A DNA stretch of 64,000 nucleotides, from the NCBI GenBank assembly GCA_900555045.1, contig USJW01000003.1:1-64000 (forward strand), read 5' to 3'. Below are positions 1-8,045 of the stretch, in pieces. The first letter of the stretch is position 1; each line of letters begins with the position of its first letter. The notes under the pieces were generated by a model. The model was not told the DNA's origin. It saw only the letters and a program-made list of their open reading frames with translations, and made no database searches. This stretch comes from an uncultured Clostridium sp. (lineage in GTDB: Bacteria; Bacillota; Clostridia; Lachnospirales; Lachnospiraceae). The translations under genes and the position numbers were made by a program.

Positions 1-60
1 GGCGGGCTCTGCCCGTCCGCGCCCGCTCTGCCTGTCATGCCGGCAGACTGCCGATCCATT

Positions 61-1053
61 CTAGCAAAGCGTTGCGTACAATACCGCCTTGATGGTGTGC
101 ATGCGGTTCTCCGCCTCGTCAAACACAACCGACCGCTTGGACTCGAACACCTCGTCCGTGACCTCCATCTCCTTTAAGCCGAACTTCTCGGCGATCTCAG
201 CTCCGATCTTGGTGTTGGTGTCGTGGAAGGACGGCAGGCAGTGCATGAAGATTGCGTCAGGCGCAGCGTTCTCCATCAGCTTGCTGTTTACCTGGTAGGG
301 GCGCAGCAGGCGGATGCGGGTCTCCCACACCTCGTCCGGCTCTCCCATGGATACCCAGATGTCCGTGTAGATGATGTTGGCCCCGGTGGTGCCCTCGGTG
401 GTGTCCTCGGTCAGGCGCACGGTGCAGCCGTTCTCGGCGGCGATGGCTTTCGCCTTCTCCACCAGGTCAGCGGCCGGGAACAGCTCCTTGGGAGCACATG
501 CGGTAAAGTTGATTCCCATCTTCGCGCAGGCGATCATCAGGGAATTGCCCATGTTGTTGCGGGCATCGCCCATGTAAGTAAAGTTTAAGCCCTTCAGATA
601 TCCGAACTTCTCCTCGATGGTCAGTAAATCGGCCAGCATCTGGGTCGGGTGGAACTGGTCGGTCAGGCCGTTCCATACCGGAACTCCCGCATACTCTGCC
701 AGCTGCTCCACTAACTTCTGGTCGAAGCCGCGGTACTCGATGCCGTCGTACATTCTGCCCAACACCCGCGCGGTGTCCGCGATGCTCTCCTTCTTGCCCA
801 TCTGGCTGCTTCCAGGATCTAAGTAGGTCACGCCCATTCCCAGGTCGCGCCCGGCCACCTCGAAGGCACAGCGGGTTCTGGTGGAGGTCTTCTCGAAAAT
901 CAGCACGATATTCTTCTCTGTCAGATACTTGTGAGGCGTGCCGCTGCGCTTCATGCTCTTAAAGCTCTTGGAGAGATCGAGCAGGTAACGGATCTCCGCA
1001 GGTGTGTAGTCCAACAGTGTTAAAAAGCTTCTTCCTCTTACATTAACTCCCAT
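61..1053 (-). CDS. arcB: Ornithine carbamoyltransferase (catabolic, ADI pathway)
   Basis: Transfers the carbamoyl group between carbamoyl phosphate and ornithine/citrulline in the cytoplasm. In the arginine deiminase pathway it runs from citrulline to carbamoyl phosphate. The 330 residues are full length. The carbamoyl-phosphate site STRTR is at 57-61, HPTQ at 135-138, the ornithine-side DxWxSMG motif near 231-237 and HCLP at 271-274. The ATG follows an AAAAGGAG site. It lies 60 nt downstream of arcA on the same strand, which favours a catabolic arcB over a biosynthetic argF, although sequence alone does not separate them. No carbamate kinase lies inside the window; it could be beyond the left edge. 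Confidence 0.95.
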   Translation of the reverse strand: MGVNVRGRSFLTLLDYTPAEIRYLLDLSKSFKSMKRSGTPHKYLTEKNIVLIFEKTSTRTRCAFEVAGRDLGMGVTYLDPGSSQMGKKESIADTARVLGRMYDGIEYRGFDQKLVEQLAEYAGVPVWNGLTDQFHPTQMLADLLTIEEKFGYLKGLNFTYMGDARNNMGNSLMIACAKMGINFTACAPKELFPAADLVEKAKAIAAENGCTVRLTEDTTEGTTGANIIYTDIWVSMGEPDEVWETRIRLLRPYQVNSKLMENAAPDAIFMHCLPSFHDTNTKIGAEIAEKFGLKEMEVTDEVFESKRSVVFDEAENRMHTIKAVLYATLC

Positions 1054-1113
1054 TTTTTTGTTCTCCTTTTCACTTCATTTATAGTTAGTTGTGTTATCTC
1101 TTTTTAAGCTTCA

Positions 1114-2340
1114 CTACAGGTCCTCGCGCCACAGCGGCATGCTCATGCAGCGCGGGCCGCCTCTTCCCCGGGACAGCTCGGAGCTTGGCATCTCCAGCAC
1201 CTCCACCCCGTTCTCCCGCAGGATTCCGTTGGTGATATAGTTCCGGTCGTACACCACCACCTTGCCGGGCGCGATGCACAGCGTGTTGGAGCCGTCGTTC
1301 CACTGCTCCCGCTCCGACGCCACCCGGTCCGAACCGCCGCAGCGGATCATGGTGACCTTGTCCAGTCCCAAATGGGTTCCCAGGATCACCGGCAGGCTGT
1401 TGTCCAGCTCGCTCACGTGCAGCGAACCCCTGTGGTCGCCCCGGCAGATCTCATAGACCCGCAGGTTCCCCAGGATTCCCGGGTGGACCGTAAACTTGTC
1501 GAAATCGATCTGGGTCAGCACCGTGTCCAGGTGCATGTACGCCCGGATGCTGGGGATGTCGAGGGCCAGGATCGTCTCGATCTCCGCCGTCTCGTCCTCA
1601 AAAATGTTCTGGGCCAAAAGCTCGATGGCCTCCGGCGTGGTCCGCTGGGAAATTCCCACCGCCAGCACCCGTCGGCTCAAGTTCAGCACGTCCCCGCCCT
1701 CGATGTTGAAGGGATATTCCCTCCGGTAGTAGAAGGGTGTGGTCCCCGCAAACTGGGGATGGTTCTCCAGTATGTACTTTCCGTAGATGGTCTCGCGCCG
1801 CCTGGTCCCGGAGTACATGTAGTTTAAGCTGACTCCGCAGCCGATGCAGGCGAAGGGATCCCGGGTGAAGTACAGATTGGGGATCGGGTCTAAGATAAAC
1901 CGGCAGTCCGGCCTTACCAGGTTTGCAAGCGGGCTGTGCTCTCCGGACTCGATCTCGTTCATGCCCACGCCGGCCATGGTCTTAAGCACCAGCTCCCGCT
2001 CGTCCTCGATGCCGTTTAACAGCCCGTAGAGCTGGTCCTTAAACTTCTGGGCCACGTTTCCGCCCTCGTCTATGAACTGCCGGATGAAGGCCTCTCGGAT
2101 CTCGGGGCTCACCTGAAGCGTCTCTGCCATCAGGTCCTCCAGATAGCACACCTGCGCGCCCTGCTCCCGAAGGATTCCGGCGAACACATCGTGCTCCTGC
2201 TTGGCGGCCTTCAGGTACGGAATGTCGTCAAACAACAGCCGCTCCAGCTCGCCGGGGACCAGATGCTCTAGCTCCTTTCCCGGGCGATGCAGCATCACGC
2301 GCTTTAACGCTCCGATCTCACTTTTTACTTGGATTGGCAT
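1114..2340 (-). CDS. arcA: Arginine deiminase
   Basis: Hydrolyses arginine to citrulline and ammonia, the first step of the ADI pathway, giving ATP through ArcB and ArcC. The 408 residues match the usual length. Family motifs are FTRDPF, the MHLDTV histidine motif and the C-terminal GRGGPRCMSMP segment holding the nucleophilic cysteine. The frame stays open upstream, but the ATG at 2340 starts the conserved MPIQVKSEIG segment and has a GAGGAG site just before it, so I chose it. First gene of arcAB. An AT-rich stretch (2341-2450) upstream should hold the promoter; I could not pick a clear -35/-10 pair. Confidence 0.95.
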   Translation of the reverse strand: MPIQVKSEIGALKRVMLHRPGKELEHLVPGELERLLFDDIPYLKAAKQEHDVFAGILREQGAQVCYLEDLMAETLQVSPEIREAFIRQFIDEGGNVAQKFKDQLYGLLNGIEDERELVLKTMAGVGMNEIESGEHSPLANLVRPDCRFILDPIPNLYFTRDPFACIGCGVSLNYMYSGTRRRETIYGKYILENHPQFAGTTPFYYRREYPFNIEGGDVLNLSRRVLAVGISQRTTPEAIELLAQNIFEDETAEIETILALDIPSIRAYMHLDTVLTQIDFDKFTVHPGILGNLRVYEICRGDHRGSLHVSELDNSLPVILGTHLGLDKVTMIRCGGSDRVASEREQWNDGSNTLCIAPGKVVVYDRNYITNGILRENGVEVLEMPSSELSRGRGGPRCMSMPLWREDL

Positions 2341-2537
2341 TTTGCTCTCCTCGCTTTTTTCGTTTTCATTACCTGAGTCCATACTATCCTGAAAATGGGA
2401 AACAGGTCGGACATGGGGCACCGATTTTATTGTATTTTAAGATCATTCTTTGAGCAGCTGAACGGCGCGGTTTATGAGGGGCCGCGGGAAGCTTTCCCGG
2501 CCTTCTAAGGCCCCGCTGGCTGCCGGAGATGGGGAAA

Positions 2538-2565
2538 TTGCATTTTTGCGGGAATTCTGTATAAT
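2538..2565 (+). promoter_or_regulatory. Putative sigma-A promoter for the small DUF4177 gene
   Basis: A perfect -10 TATAAT (2560-2565) lies 16 nt after a poor -35 TTGCAT (2538-2543), about 57 nt before the GTG start of the next gene. Confidence 0.45.
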
Positions 2566-2621
2566 GAAAGAAGTGACGAAGCCCTCAGAAGAATCCAGGG
2601 ATTTGAAAGGAGACAGTTCCG

Positions 2622-2798
2622 GTGAAAAAATACGAATACAAAGTGATAACGATTCCAACCGCCATGGCAATGACGACAAAGCAATATGAAAAAACAGCTC
2701 AGGAGTTTGAGGCAAAGCTGAACGAACTGGGCGCGGACGGATGGGAGCTTGTGCAGCACGTGGACGGGTTCTTTTTCTTCAAACGTCCCACTGAATAA
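2622..2798 (+). CDS. DUF4177-type small protein
   Basis: A 58-residue protein starting with GTG. It begins MKKYEYKVITIP, continues through a charged helix (QYEKTAQEFEAKLNELGADG), then WELVQHVDGFFFFKRP. This YEYKVI / LNELGADGWELV pattern is typical of DUF4177. The function of the family is unknown. An AAAGGAG site sits 9 nt before the GTG, and a GC hairpin follows the stop. It is the only plus-strand gene between arcA and the lysozyme gene. It is easily missed because of its size and start codon. Confidence 0.75.
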   Translation: MKKYEYKVITIPTAMAMTTKQYEKTAQEFEAKLNELGADGWELVQHVDGFFFFKRPTE

Positions 2799-2813
2799 CT
2801 TATAACGGATTGT

Positions 2814-2835
2814 CGGGAGGGGCGCCCCCCTCCCG
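2814..2835. terminator. GC hairpin between convergent genes
   Basis: A perfect stem GGGAGGGG / CCCCTCCC with a 4-nt loop lies between the DUF4177 stop and the stop of the convergent M42 peptidase gene. The T-tract is weak on both strands, so this is a probable but imperfect bidirectional terminator. Confidence 0.45.
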
Positions 2836-2842
2836 TCCCCGT

Positions 2843-3862
2843 TTACAGGCCGATATATCCCTTGATCAGCTCCAGCGTGTTCTCCATCCCCCTCACATGG
2901 GTCCGCTCCATGTGGTGGGAGGCCTGCACGCCCTGGCCGATCAGCGCACAGCGCACGTTGGCGCCGCCCCGGATGGCCGCCGCACCGTCGGAGCCGTAGT
3001 GGCGGAACACGTCCACCGCGTAGTCCAGCCCCCGCTCCCTGGCGATCCCGATCAGGCGGGTGGTCATGTCGTAGTCAAAGGGCCCCTGGGAATCCTTGGC
3101 CACGATGGAGACCCGGTCCTCCCTGCCGTCCAAGTCATCCCCCACGGCGCCCATATCCACCACCAGAAGCTCCGGAATGTCCGCGGGCAGGTAGCTGGCG
3201 CCAAAGCCCACCTCCTCAAAGTTGGTGATCAGAATCAAGAGCTCCTGGGCCGGCGCCAGGTTCTTCTCCTTAAGCTCCTTTAAGAGGGCAAACAGCACGG
3301 CCACGCTGGCCTTGTCGTCTAAGTGCCTGGAGCGGATGAAGCCGTTCTCAAGCGCCTGAAACCGGGGATCCCAGGAGATATAGTCCCCGTTCTGGATCCC
3401 CAGGGCTTTCACGTCCTCCCTGGAGTATACCATCTCGTCCAGGCGGATCACCATGTTCTCCTCCTTCCGCTCCAGGCTCCTTGCATCGTCGAAGACGTGG
3501 ACGGAGGGGCACTTGGTCAGGGCGGTGCCCGGGTAGGACCTTCCGTCCCGGGTGTGGACCGTGCAGTACTCCCCCTCCACGCTCTCCATCGTGTAACCGC
3601 CCACCGGCACAATCCGAAGGGTGCCGTCGGGGTTTACCGAGCGGACCACCGCCCCCAGCGTGTCCCCGTGGGCCGCCAGGCAGAGCTTCGCCCCGGTCCG
3701 CCCCGGCACGCGGATCATCAGCGCGCCGCGGCTGGTGTAGGACAATTCATACCCCATATCCCGGGCGTCCGCCCCCAACACCTCCATCAGTCTCCCCGTA
3801 AACCCCGACGGGCTGGGAATATTTACAATTTTCTCCAAATAGTTCACCATAAATGACTTCAT
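2843..3862 (-). CDS. M42-family metallopeptidase
   Basis: Probable cytoplasmic dinuclear-metal aminopeptidase of 339 residues. M42 ligand motifs are present in order: AAHGDT (H and D), HLDDKAS (bridging D), NFEEVGFG (catalytic E pair), VVDMGAVG (D) and the C-terminal SHHMERTH histidine. HGDTLG replaces the more usual HMDEIG, so the specificity may differ from the second M42 protein at 22777-23832. The ATG at 3862 has GGAGG 8 nt upstream; the longer frame to 3892 lacks a site. It is followed by a hairpin. The neighbouring hydrolase suggests no shared pathway. Confidence 0.88.
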   Translation of the reverse strand: MKSFMVNYLEKIVNIPSPSGFTGRLMEVLGADARDMGYELSYTSRGALMIRVPGRTGAKLCLAAHGDTLGAVVRSVNPDGTLRIVPVGGYTMESVEGEYCTVHTRDGRSYPGTALTKCPSVHVFDDARSLERKEENMVIRLDEMVYSREDVKALGIQNGDYISWDPRFQALENGFIRSRHLDDKASVAVLFALLKELKEKNLAPAQELLILITNFEEVGFGASYLPADIPELLVVDMGAVGDDLDGREDRVSIVAKDSQGPFDYDMTTRLIGIARERGLDYAVDVFRHYGSDGAAAIRGGANVRCALIGQGVQASHHMERTHVRGMENTLELIKGYIGL

Positions 3863-3914
3863 CACACAATCCTCCGCATATTTTTCTCTCAAAACCGCAC
3901 CGCTTAGTCCGCTC

Positions 3915-4616
3915 CTAGAGGGAGCGCTCCAGCCAGTCTACGTACGCCTTCAGCTGTGCCTCCGTGTGGAAGAAATGCTCCGCTCCCTCCACCACCTCCA
4001 GCGCACAGCCGAACCGGGCGGCAAAGTCCTCCACAACGGACCGCTCGGACAGGTTGTCCAGCTCCCCGTACAGAATTCTTGTGGGCGCCTCCCAATGGTC
4101 CACCGGGTGCTCCTTCACGTAGCAGTAGTAGTCCCAGTACAGGGTCTGCCCCACCGGCGAAGCGATCTCCCCCTTCTCGGCGAGCAGCTCGGGCGTCACC
4201 CCCGACCACGCCATCATGGAGTCGATGAGCCGCCCCATGTCCACCACCGGCGACAAAAACAGGCACTGGGTGAGCTTGCGGTCCCTGCAGGCCAGCAGGC
4301 CGAAATAGGCCCCCATGCTGCACCCGAACAGCCCCACATCGCTCCAGCCCGCCTGGGCGTAGTCCATCACCCCGGCAAGCTCCCTGACGCACTCCTGCAC
4401 CTTGCAGCGGGTGGCCTCCTCCTTCCGGTCCCCGTGCTCCGGCAGGTCAAAGCTCAGCACCTGGTACCCCCTCGCGGCCGCGCTGTGGGCCAGGAGCTGG
4501 ATCACCATATCCGACTTGTGGGACATATTCCCGTGCACCGCCACGATCACCCGGTCCGAGGGCTTTCCCCACAGAACCGCCGGTATGCCGTTTAGCGCAA
4601 ATTCTTTTCGTTCCAT
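3915..4616 (-). CDS. Alpha/beta-fold hydrolase
   Basis: A 233-residue serine hydrolase without signal peptide. The oxyanion segment VAVHGN lies near residue 28, the nucleophile elbow GCSMGA puts the serine at about 100, an acid residue is likely in YGELDN, and the C-terminal histidine is in GAEHFF. This is the layout of small esterases and dienelactone-hydrolase-like enzymes; the substrate is unknown. GGGAGG sits 9 nt before the chosen ATG. An upstream in-frame methionine at 4706 has no ribosome binding site and reads through low-quality sequence. The gene stands 52 nt upstream of the M42 gene and may share its transcript. Confidence 0.8.
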   Translation of the reverse strand: MERKEFALNGIPAVLWGKPSDRVIVAVHGNMSHKSDMVIQLLAHSAAARGYQVLSFDLPEHGDRKEEATRCKVQECVRELAGVMDYAQAGWSDVGLFGCSMGAYFGLLACRDRKLTQCLFLSPVVDMGRLIDSMMAWSGVTPELLAEKGEIASPVGQTLYWDYYCYVKEHPVDHWEAPTRILYGELDNLSERSVVEDFAARFGCALEVVEGAEHFFHTEAQLKAYVDWLERSL

Positions 4617-4886
4617 TCGTTTCTCCCTCCCGGGCGCCTGTTTCGCGGGCGCCCATAAAGCGCCGGGCAGGAGTCTCCTTCCGGCAGCTATAGCAAATAC
4701 CTTCATTTTAACATATTTTCAGATTTACACAAGCCGCAGAACCTGGGACGGGAGAGCTCCTGGCAGCCAGGAATCCCCCACTCCTGCCAAGCCCTGGCGC
4801 ATCTCCCCGGTTTGTCTCATATACTATACCATACCGGTCACTTTTTCGCCCGGTGCCAACTAAATCTTGAAGGGATCTGAACATTT

Positions 4887-6092
4887 ATGAACTATATTCG
4901 CAAACTAACAGCGGCTCTCCTCTCCCTCTGCCTGTTGTCCGCCGTCCCCACTGTGACCGCCCTCGCCAATACCCGTGTGAACCACGGCGTGGACGTGAGC
5001 GAGTGGCAGGGAGACATCGACTTTGACGCGGTCCGCCGCTCCGGCGTGGATATTGTATACATTCGCGCGGGCGAGGGCTCGGACTACACGGACGCCTATC
5101 TGAAGCAGCACTATGACGGTGCGCGGGCTGCGGGCCTTAAAATCGGCTTCTACCACTATGTGACGGCCTCCAACACGGAGGAAGCCCGGCAGCAGGCGGA
5201 GTTTTTCTACTCGCTGATCCGGGACAAAGCCATCGACTGCCGCCCGGCTATGGACTTTGAGAGCTTTCCCGGCTTAGATAAGGCCGAGATCAACGCCATC
5301 GGCATGGTCTTCATGGAGACGCTCTACGGCCTTCTGGGCTACGCCCCGGCGCTCTACAGCGACACCTACAACACAGCCAACGTCTGGGACTCCTCCTTCG
5401 CCTCCTACCCCTTGTGGGTGGCGGAATATGGCCCCGGCTCCCCCAGCAACACGGGCTACTGGGACACCTGGGACGGCTTCCAGTACTCGGATATCGGAAG
5501 CGTCCCGGGGATTCGCGGCGCCGTGGACCTAGATTACTTTAAGGACTCCATCCTGGCCCCGGACAGCACCCCGGACGTCCCGACCCCCAACGTCTTCCGC
5601 TACGCCGTACGGCCCGGCGACACCCTGTGGGCCATCTCACGCCGCTTCGGCACCACCGTGGCGGAGCTGGTGAACCTAAACCACATCGCTGACCCCAACC
5701 TAATCTACCCGGGGCAGGTGCTTGAAGTTCCCGGCAATGCCAATACACGCCCGGACGCCCCGGCCCCCGGCCTCTTTCCCTACACCGTGCGGCCCGGCGA
5801 CACCCTGTGGGCCATCTCACACCGCTTTGGCACCACCGTGGCGGAGCTGGTGAACCTAAACCACATCGCCGACCCCAACCTGATCTACCCGGGGCAGGTG
5901 CTTGAAGTTCCCGGCAATGCCAATACACGCCCGGACACCCCGGACAGCCTGATCTACCGCGTCATGCCCGGCGACACCCTATCCGCCCTGGCACTGCGCT
6001 TTGACACCACCGTGAGCGCCATCGCTGCGATCAACCACATCGCCAACCCCAACCTGATTTTTGTGGGGCAGGATTTGGTGATTCCACAGTGA
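4887..6092 (+). CDS. Secreted GH25 lysozyme with three LysM domains
   Basis: Extracellular peptidoglycan hydrolase (N-acetylmuramidase type) of 401 residues. A signal peptide covers about 1-28. The GH25 domain covers about 33-222, with DVSEWQG, RAGEG, FYHYV and the catalytic DFES (D123, E125). Three LysM domains follow, near 237-282, 297-342 and 355-400, each with a PGDTL core. The first two are nearly identical, even in DNA. The ATG follows AAGGGA. It is transcribed alone, divergently from the hydrolase gene. After the TGA the same frame stays open for 36 more codons of Ala/Gly/Asn/Thr-rich repeats, so the protein may once have been longer. LysM targeting to the cell wall suggests a role in wall turnover. 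Confidence 0.93.
   Translation: MNYIRKLTAALLSLCLLSAVPTVTALANTRVNHGVDVSEWQGDIDFDAVRRSGVDIVYIRAGEGSDYTDAYLKQHYDGARAAGLKIGFYHYVTASNTEEARQQAEFFYSLIRDKAIDCRPAMDFESFPGLDKAEINAIGMVFMETLYGLLGYAPALYSDTYNTANVWDSSFASYPLWVAEYGPGSPSNTGYWDTWDGFQYSDIGSVPGIRGAVDLDYFKDSILAPDSTPDVPTPNVFRYAVRPGDTLWAISRRFGTTVAELVNLNHIADPNLIYPGQVLEVPGNANTRPDAPAPGLFPYTVRPGDTLWAISHRFGTTVAELVNLNHIADPNLIYPGQVLEVPGNANTRPDTPDSLIYRVMPGDTLSALALRFDTTVSAIAAINHIANPNLIFVGQDLVIPQ
5611..5940 (+). repeat. Near-identical 180-bp tandem LysM repeat
   Basis: Bases 5611-5760 and 5791-5940 match at 145 of 150 positions with an offset of exactly 180 bp. Each unit encodes one LysM domain plus its linker (NTRPD). The third LysM (about 5950-6090) has diverged. 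Confidence 0.9.
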
Positions 6093-6111
6093 GTGGCGGG
6101 CGGTGGGGCCA

Positions 6112-6171
6112 GCGCAGGTAACACCGGCGCAGGTAACACCGCTGCAGGTAACGCCGCTACAAATAGCACCG
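6112..6171 (+). repeat. Four degenerate 15-bp repeats after the lysozyme stop codon
   Basis: Units of the form GCGCAGGTAACACCG run 6112-6126, 6127-6141, 6142-6156 and 6157-6171, the last most degenerate. They are in frame with the upstream gene and would encode SAGNT/GAGNT/AAGNA-like pentapeptides ending at a TAA at 6201. Confidence 0.75.
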
Positions 6172-6201
6172 CCACTTCCGCCGCAAAAACATTTAAATCA
6201 T

Positions 6202-6251
6202 AAAAAAGCCGGGACAGTCCAGTGATTTCCCATCACCTTCTCTGTCCCGGC
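6202..6251 (-). terminator. Rho-independent terminator of the dehydratase operon
   Basis: A perfect 10-bp stem, GCCGGGACAG (6208-6217) with CTGTCCCGGC (6242-6251), is followed on the minus strand by six T residues (6202-6207). It lies 8 nt beyond the stop of the small-subunit gene and also ends the convergent lysozyme region. Confidence 0.85.
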
Positions 6252-6258
6252 CCATGTC

Positions 6259-6756
6259 CTACTTCCTGAGCTTTGGAAGCTTTTCCTTCTTCAGATATTC
6301 AATCAATCCCCCGCAGCGGATGATCCCCATCACGTGCTCGGGAATCGGGTTGCAGGCGTACTCTTCCCCGGTGGTCTCATTGTAGATCTTGCCGCCCTGG
6401 TAATCGATGGACAGCACGTCCCCCTTGGATATCCGGTCCGTCTGGGGGCACTCGATGGTCAGAATGCCGACGTTTATGCAGTTGCGGAAGAAAATCCGCG
6501 CGTAGTCCATGGCCACGATGGTCCGCACGCCCAGCTGCCGGAGCATGAGCGGCGCGTTCTCCCTGCTGGAGCCGGAGCCCAGGTTGTGCTCCGCCACAAA
6601 GAGGTCGCCCGGTCGAAAGCCGGAGGCGAACTCCGGGTCCACGGCCGCCATGGTGTACTTGGCTGCCTCCTCGGTGCTTAGCTCCAGGGAGGCGGGCGGG
6701 GAGATGATGTCCGTGTTGATGTTGTCCTTATATTTCCAAACTTTTCCTTTTATCAT
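6259..6756 (-). CDS. Aconitase/isopropylmalate-dehydratase family, small subunit
   Basis: The swivel-domain subunit (165 residues) that pairs with the large subunit encoded 10 nt upstream to hydrate or dehydrate a hydroxy acid. GSGSSREN at 60-67 corresponds to the family's GxGSSREHAP motif, but with Asn for the usual His. The substrate-recognition loop after NINTD reads SPPASL (19-24), where LeuD and homoaconitase have sequences of the PARYL type. Both changes argue against an ordinary LeuD. The pairing with a MatC-type carrier and a PrpR-type activator points to a catabolic dicarboxylate hydratase such as 2,3-dimethylmalate or citramalate dehydratase. That substrate is inference only. Confidence 0.85.
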   Translation of the reverse strand: MIKGKVWKYKDNINTDIISPPASLELSTEEAAKYTMAAVDPEFASGFRPGDLFVAEHNLGSGSSRENAPLMLRQLGVRTIVAMDYARIFFRNCINVGILTIECPQTDRISKGDVLSIDYQGGKIYNETTGEEYACNPIPEHVMGIIRCGGLIEYLKKEKLPKLRK

Positions 6757-6766
6757 TGGGCCCTCC

Positions 6767-8026
6767 TCAAATATCCCTGGGATCCGTGATGTGGCCGGTC
6801 AGCGCCGACGCTGCCACCGTCACCGGCGAGGCCAGGTAGACGCCCGAGGTCTTGCTCCCCATCCGCCCGATAAAGTTCCGGTTGGTGGTGGAAACGCAGA
6901 CCTCGCCGTCCGCCAGCGTGCCCGAGTGGATCCCCAGGCAGGCGCCGCAGCTGGATGCCAGCACCGTCGCCCCAGCGTCCGCCAGCGTCTCCAGAATCCC
7001 CTCCCGCAGGCACTGGTTGTAGATCTCCCGGGAGGCCGGGGACACCAGGAGCCGCAGGCCCGGGGCGATCTTCCTTCCGCGAAGCACCTGAGCCGCCAGC
7101 TTTAGGTCGTTGTAGCGGCCGCCGGTGCAGGAGCCGATGTACGCCTGGTTGATCTTCACCCCGGTCTGCTCCCTCACCTCGCACACATTGTCCACCTCAT
7201 GGGGACAGGCCACCTGGGGCGCAAGCTGCGCCGCGTCAAACTTGTACTCCGCGAAAAAGTGCGCATCCGGGTCGGAATTCAGGCTGTCGAAGCGCTCCGT
7301 GACGCCGAAGCGGCTCAGATACTCCGCGGTCACGTCGTCGTAGCCCACGATCCCCGCCTTGGCGCCCGCCTCCACGGCCATGTTTGCCAGGCAGAGCCGC
7401 TCGTCCATCATCATGCCCCGGATGGTCTCCCCCGCGTACTCCAGGGTTCGGTAGGTCGCCCCCGCATGGCCCACTGTTCCGATGGTCTTTAGGGAGACGT
7501 CCTTCGCCATCACAAGCTCCGGCAATCTGCCGTTCCAGTTCACCCGTATGGTCTGGGGAACCTTCATCCAGGTCTGACCCGTGGCCAGGACGCCCGCCAT
7601 CTCTGTGGAGCCCACCCCCGTGGCGAAGGCCGCCAGCGCCCCGTAGGTACAGGTGTGGGAGTCCGTGCCCACCACCACATGCCCCGGGAGCACATGCCCG
7701 TGCTCCACCATCACCTGGTGGCAGGGCCCCGCAAACTCGTAGTAGCGGCTGATGCCGTGCGTCTTGGCCCACTCCCTGGTAAATTTGACGATGTTGGCCT
7801 GGTGCAGGTTGGCCGGCGGCGTGTAGTGGTCGGAGATGATCACCACCTTGTCCGAATCCCACACGTCCACCTCCATCTCCCGCAGCCGGTCGTCGATCTC
7901 CAGGCGCGGGCCCAGCACGTCGTCCATCATGGCCCGGTCAATGTTTACCCACAGGATGTCGTCCGCGTGCACCGCCTCGTTCCCCGAGGCGCGGGCCATA
8001 ATCTTCTCAGAAATTGTGTATCCCAT
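6767..8026 (-). CDS. Aconitase/isopropylmalate-dehydratase family, large subunit (4Fe-4S)
   Basis: The catalytic subunit (419 residues) holding the 4Fe-4S cluster. Likely cluster cysteines are C300 in IGSCTGGR and C360/C363 in SSCGACLG. The TDSHTCTYGA segment is at 121-130. LeuC usually has CTNGR; here it is CTGGR. The length matches the bacterial/archaeal LeuC-type subunits of about 420 residues (LeuC/HacA/DmdA), not the single-chain aconitases. AAGGAG precedes the ATG. It is the middle gene of carrier-large-small, with gaps of 19 and 10 nt, and should be induced with them from the sigma-54 promoter at 9346-9361. No leuA or leuB is nearby, which also argues against leucine synthesis. Confidence 0.88.
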   Translation of the reverse strand: MGYTISEKIMARASGNEAVHADDILWVNIDRAMMDDVLGPRLEIDDRLREMEVDVWDSDKVVIISDHYTPPANLHQANIVKFTREWAKTHGISRYYEFAGPCHQVMVEHGHVLPGHVVVGTDSHTCTYGALAAFATGVGSTEMAGVLATGQTWMKVPQTIRVNWNGRLPELVMAKDVSLKTIGTVGHAGATYRTLEYAGETIRGMMMDERLCLANMAVEAGAKAGIVGYDDVTAEYLSRFGVTERFDSLNSDPDAHFFAEYKFDAAQLAPQVACPHEVDNVCEVREQTGVKINQAYIGSCTGGRYNDLKLAAQVLRGRKIAPGLRLLVSPASREIYNQCLREGILETLADAGATVLASSCGACLGIHSGTLADGEVCVSTTNRNFIGRMGSKTSGVYLASPVTVAASALTGHITDPRDI

Positions 8027-8045
8027 ATTGTTTTTGTCTCCTTCA

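Noticed and set aside
1..60. Terminator after arcB at the left edge
   Set aside because: Small GC stems are present but none has a convincing loop and T-run; the region may be cut by the window edge.
2480..2520. GC-rich palindrome around GGGAAGCTTTCCC between arcA and the DUF4177 gene
   Set aside because: No T-run on either strand and no clear gene end beside it; kept as unexplained rather than called a terminator.
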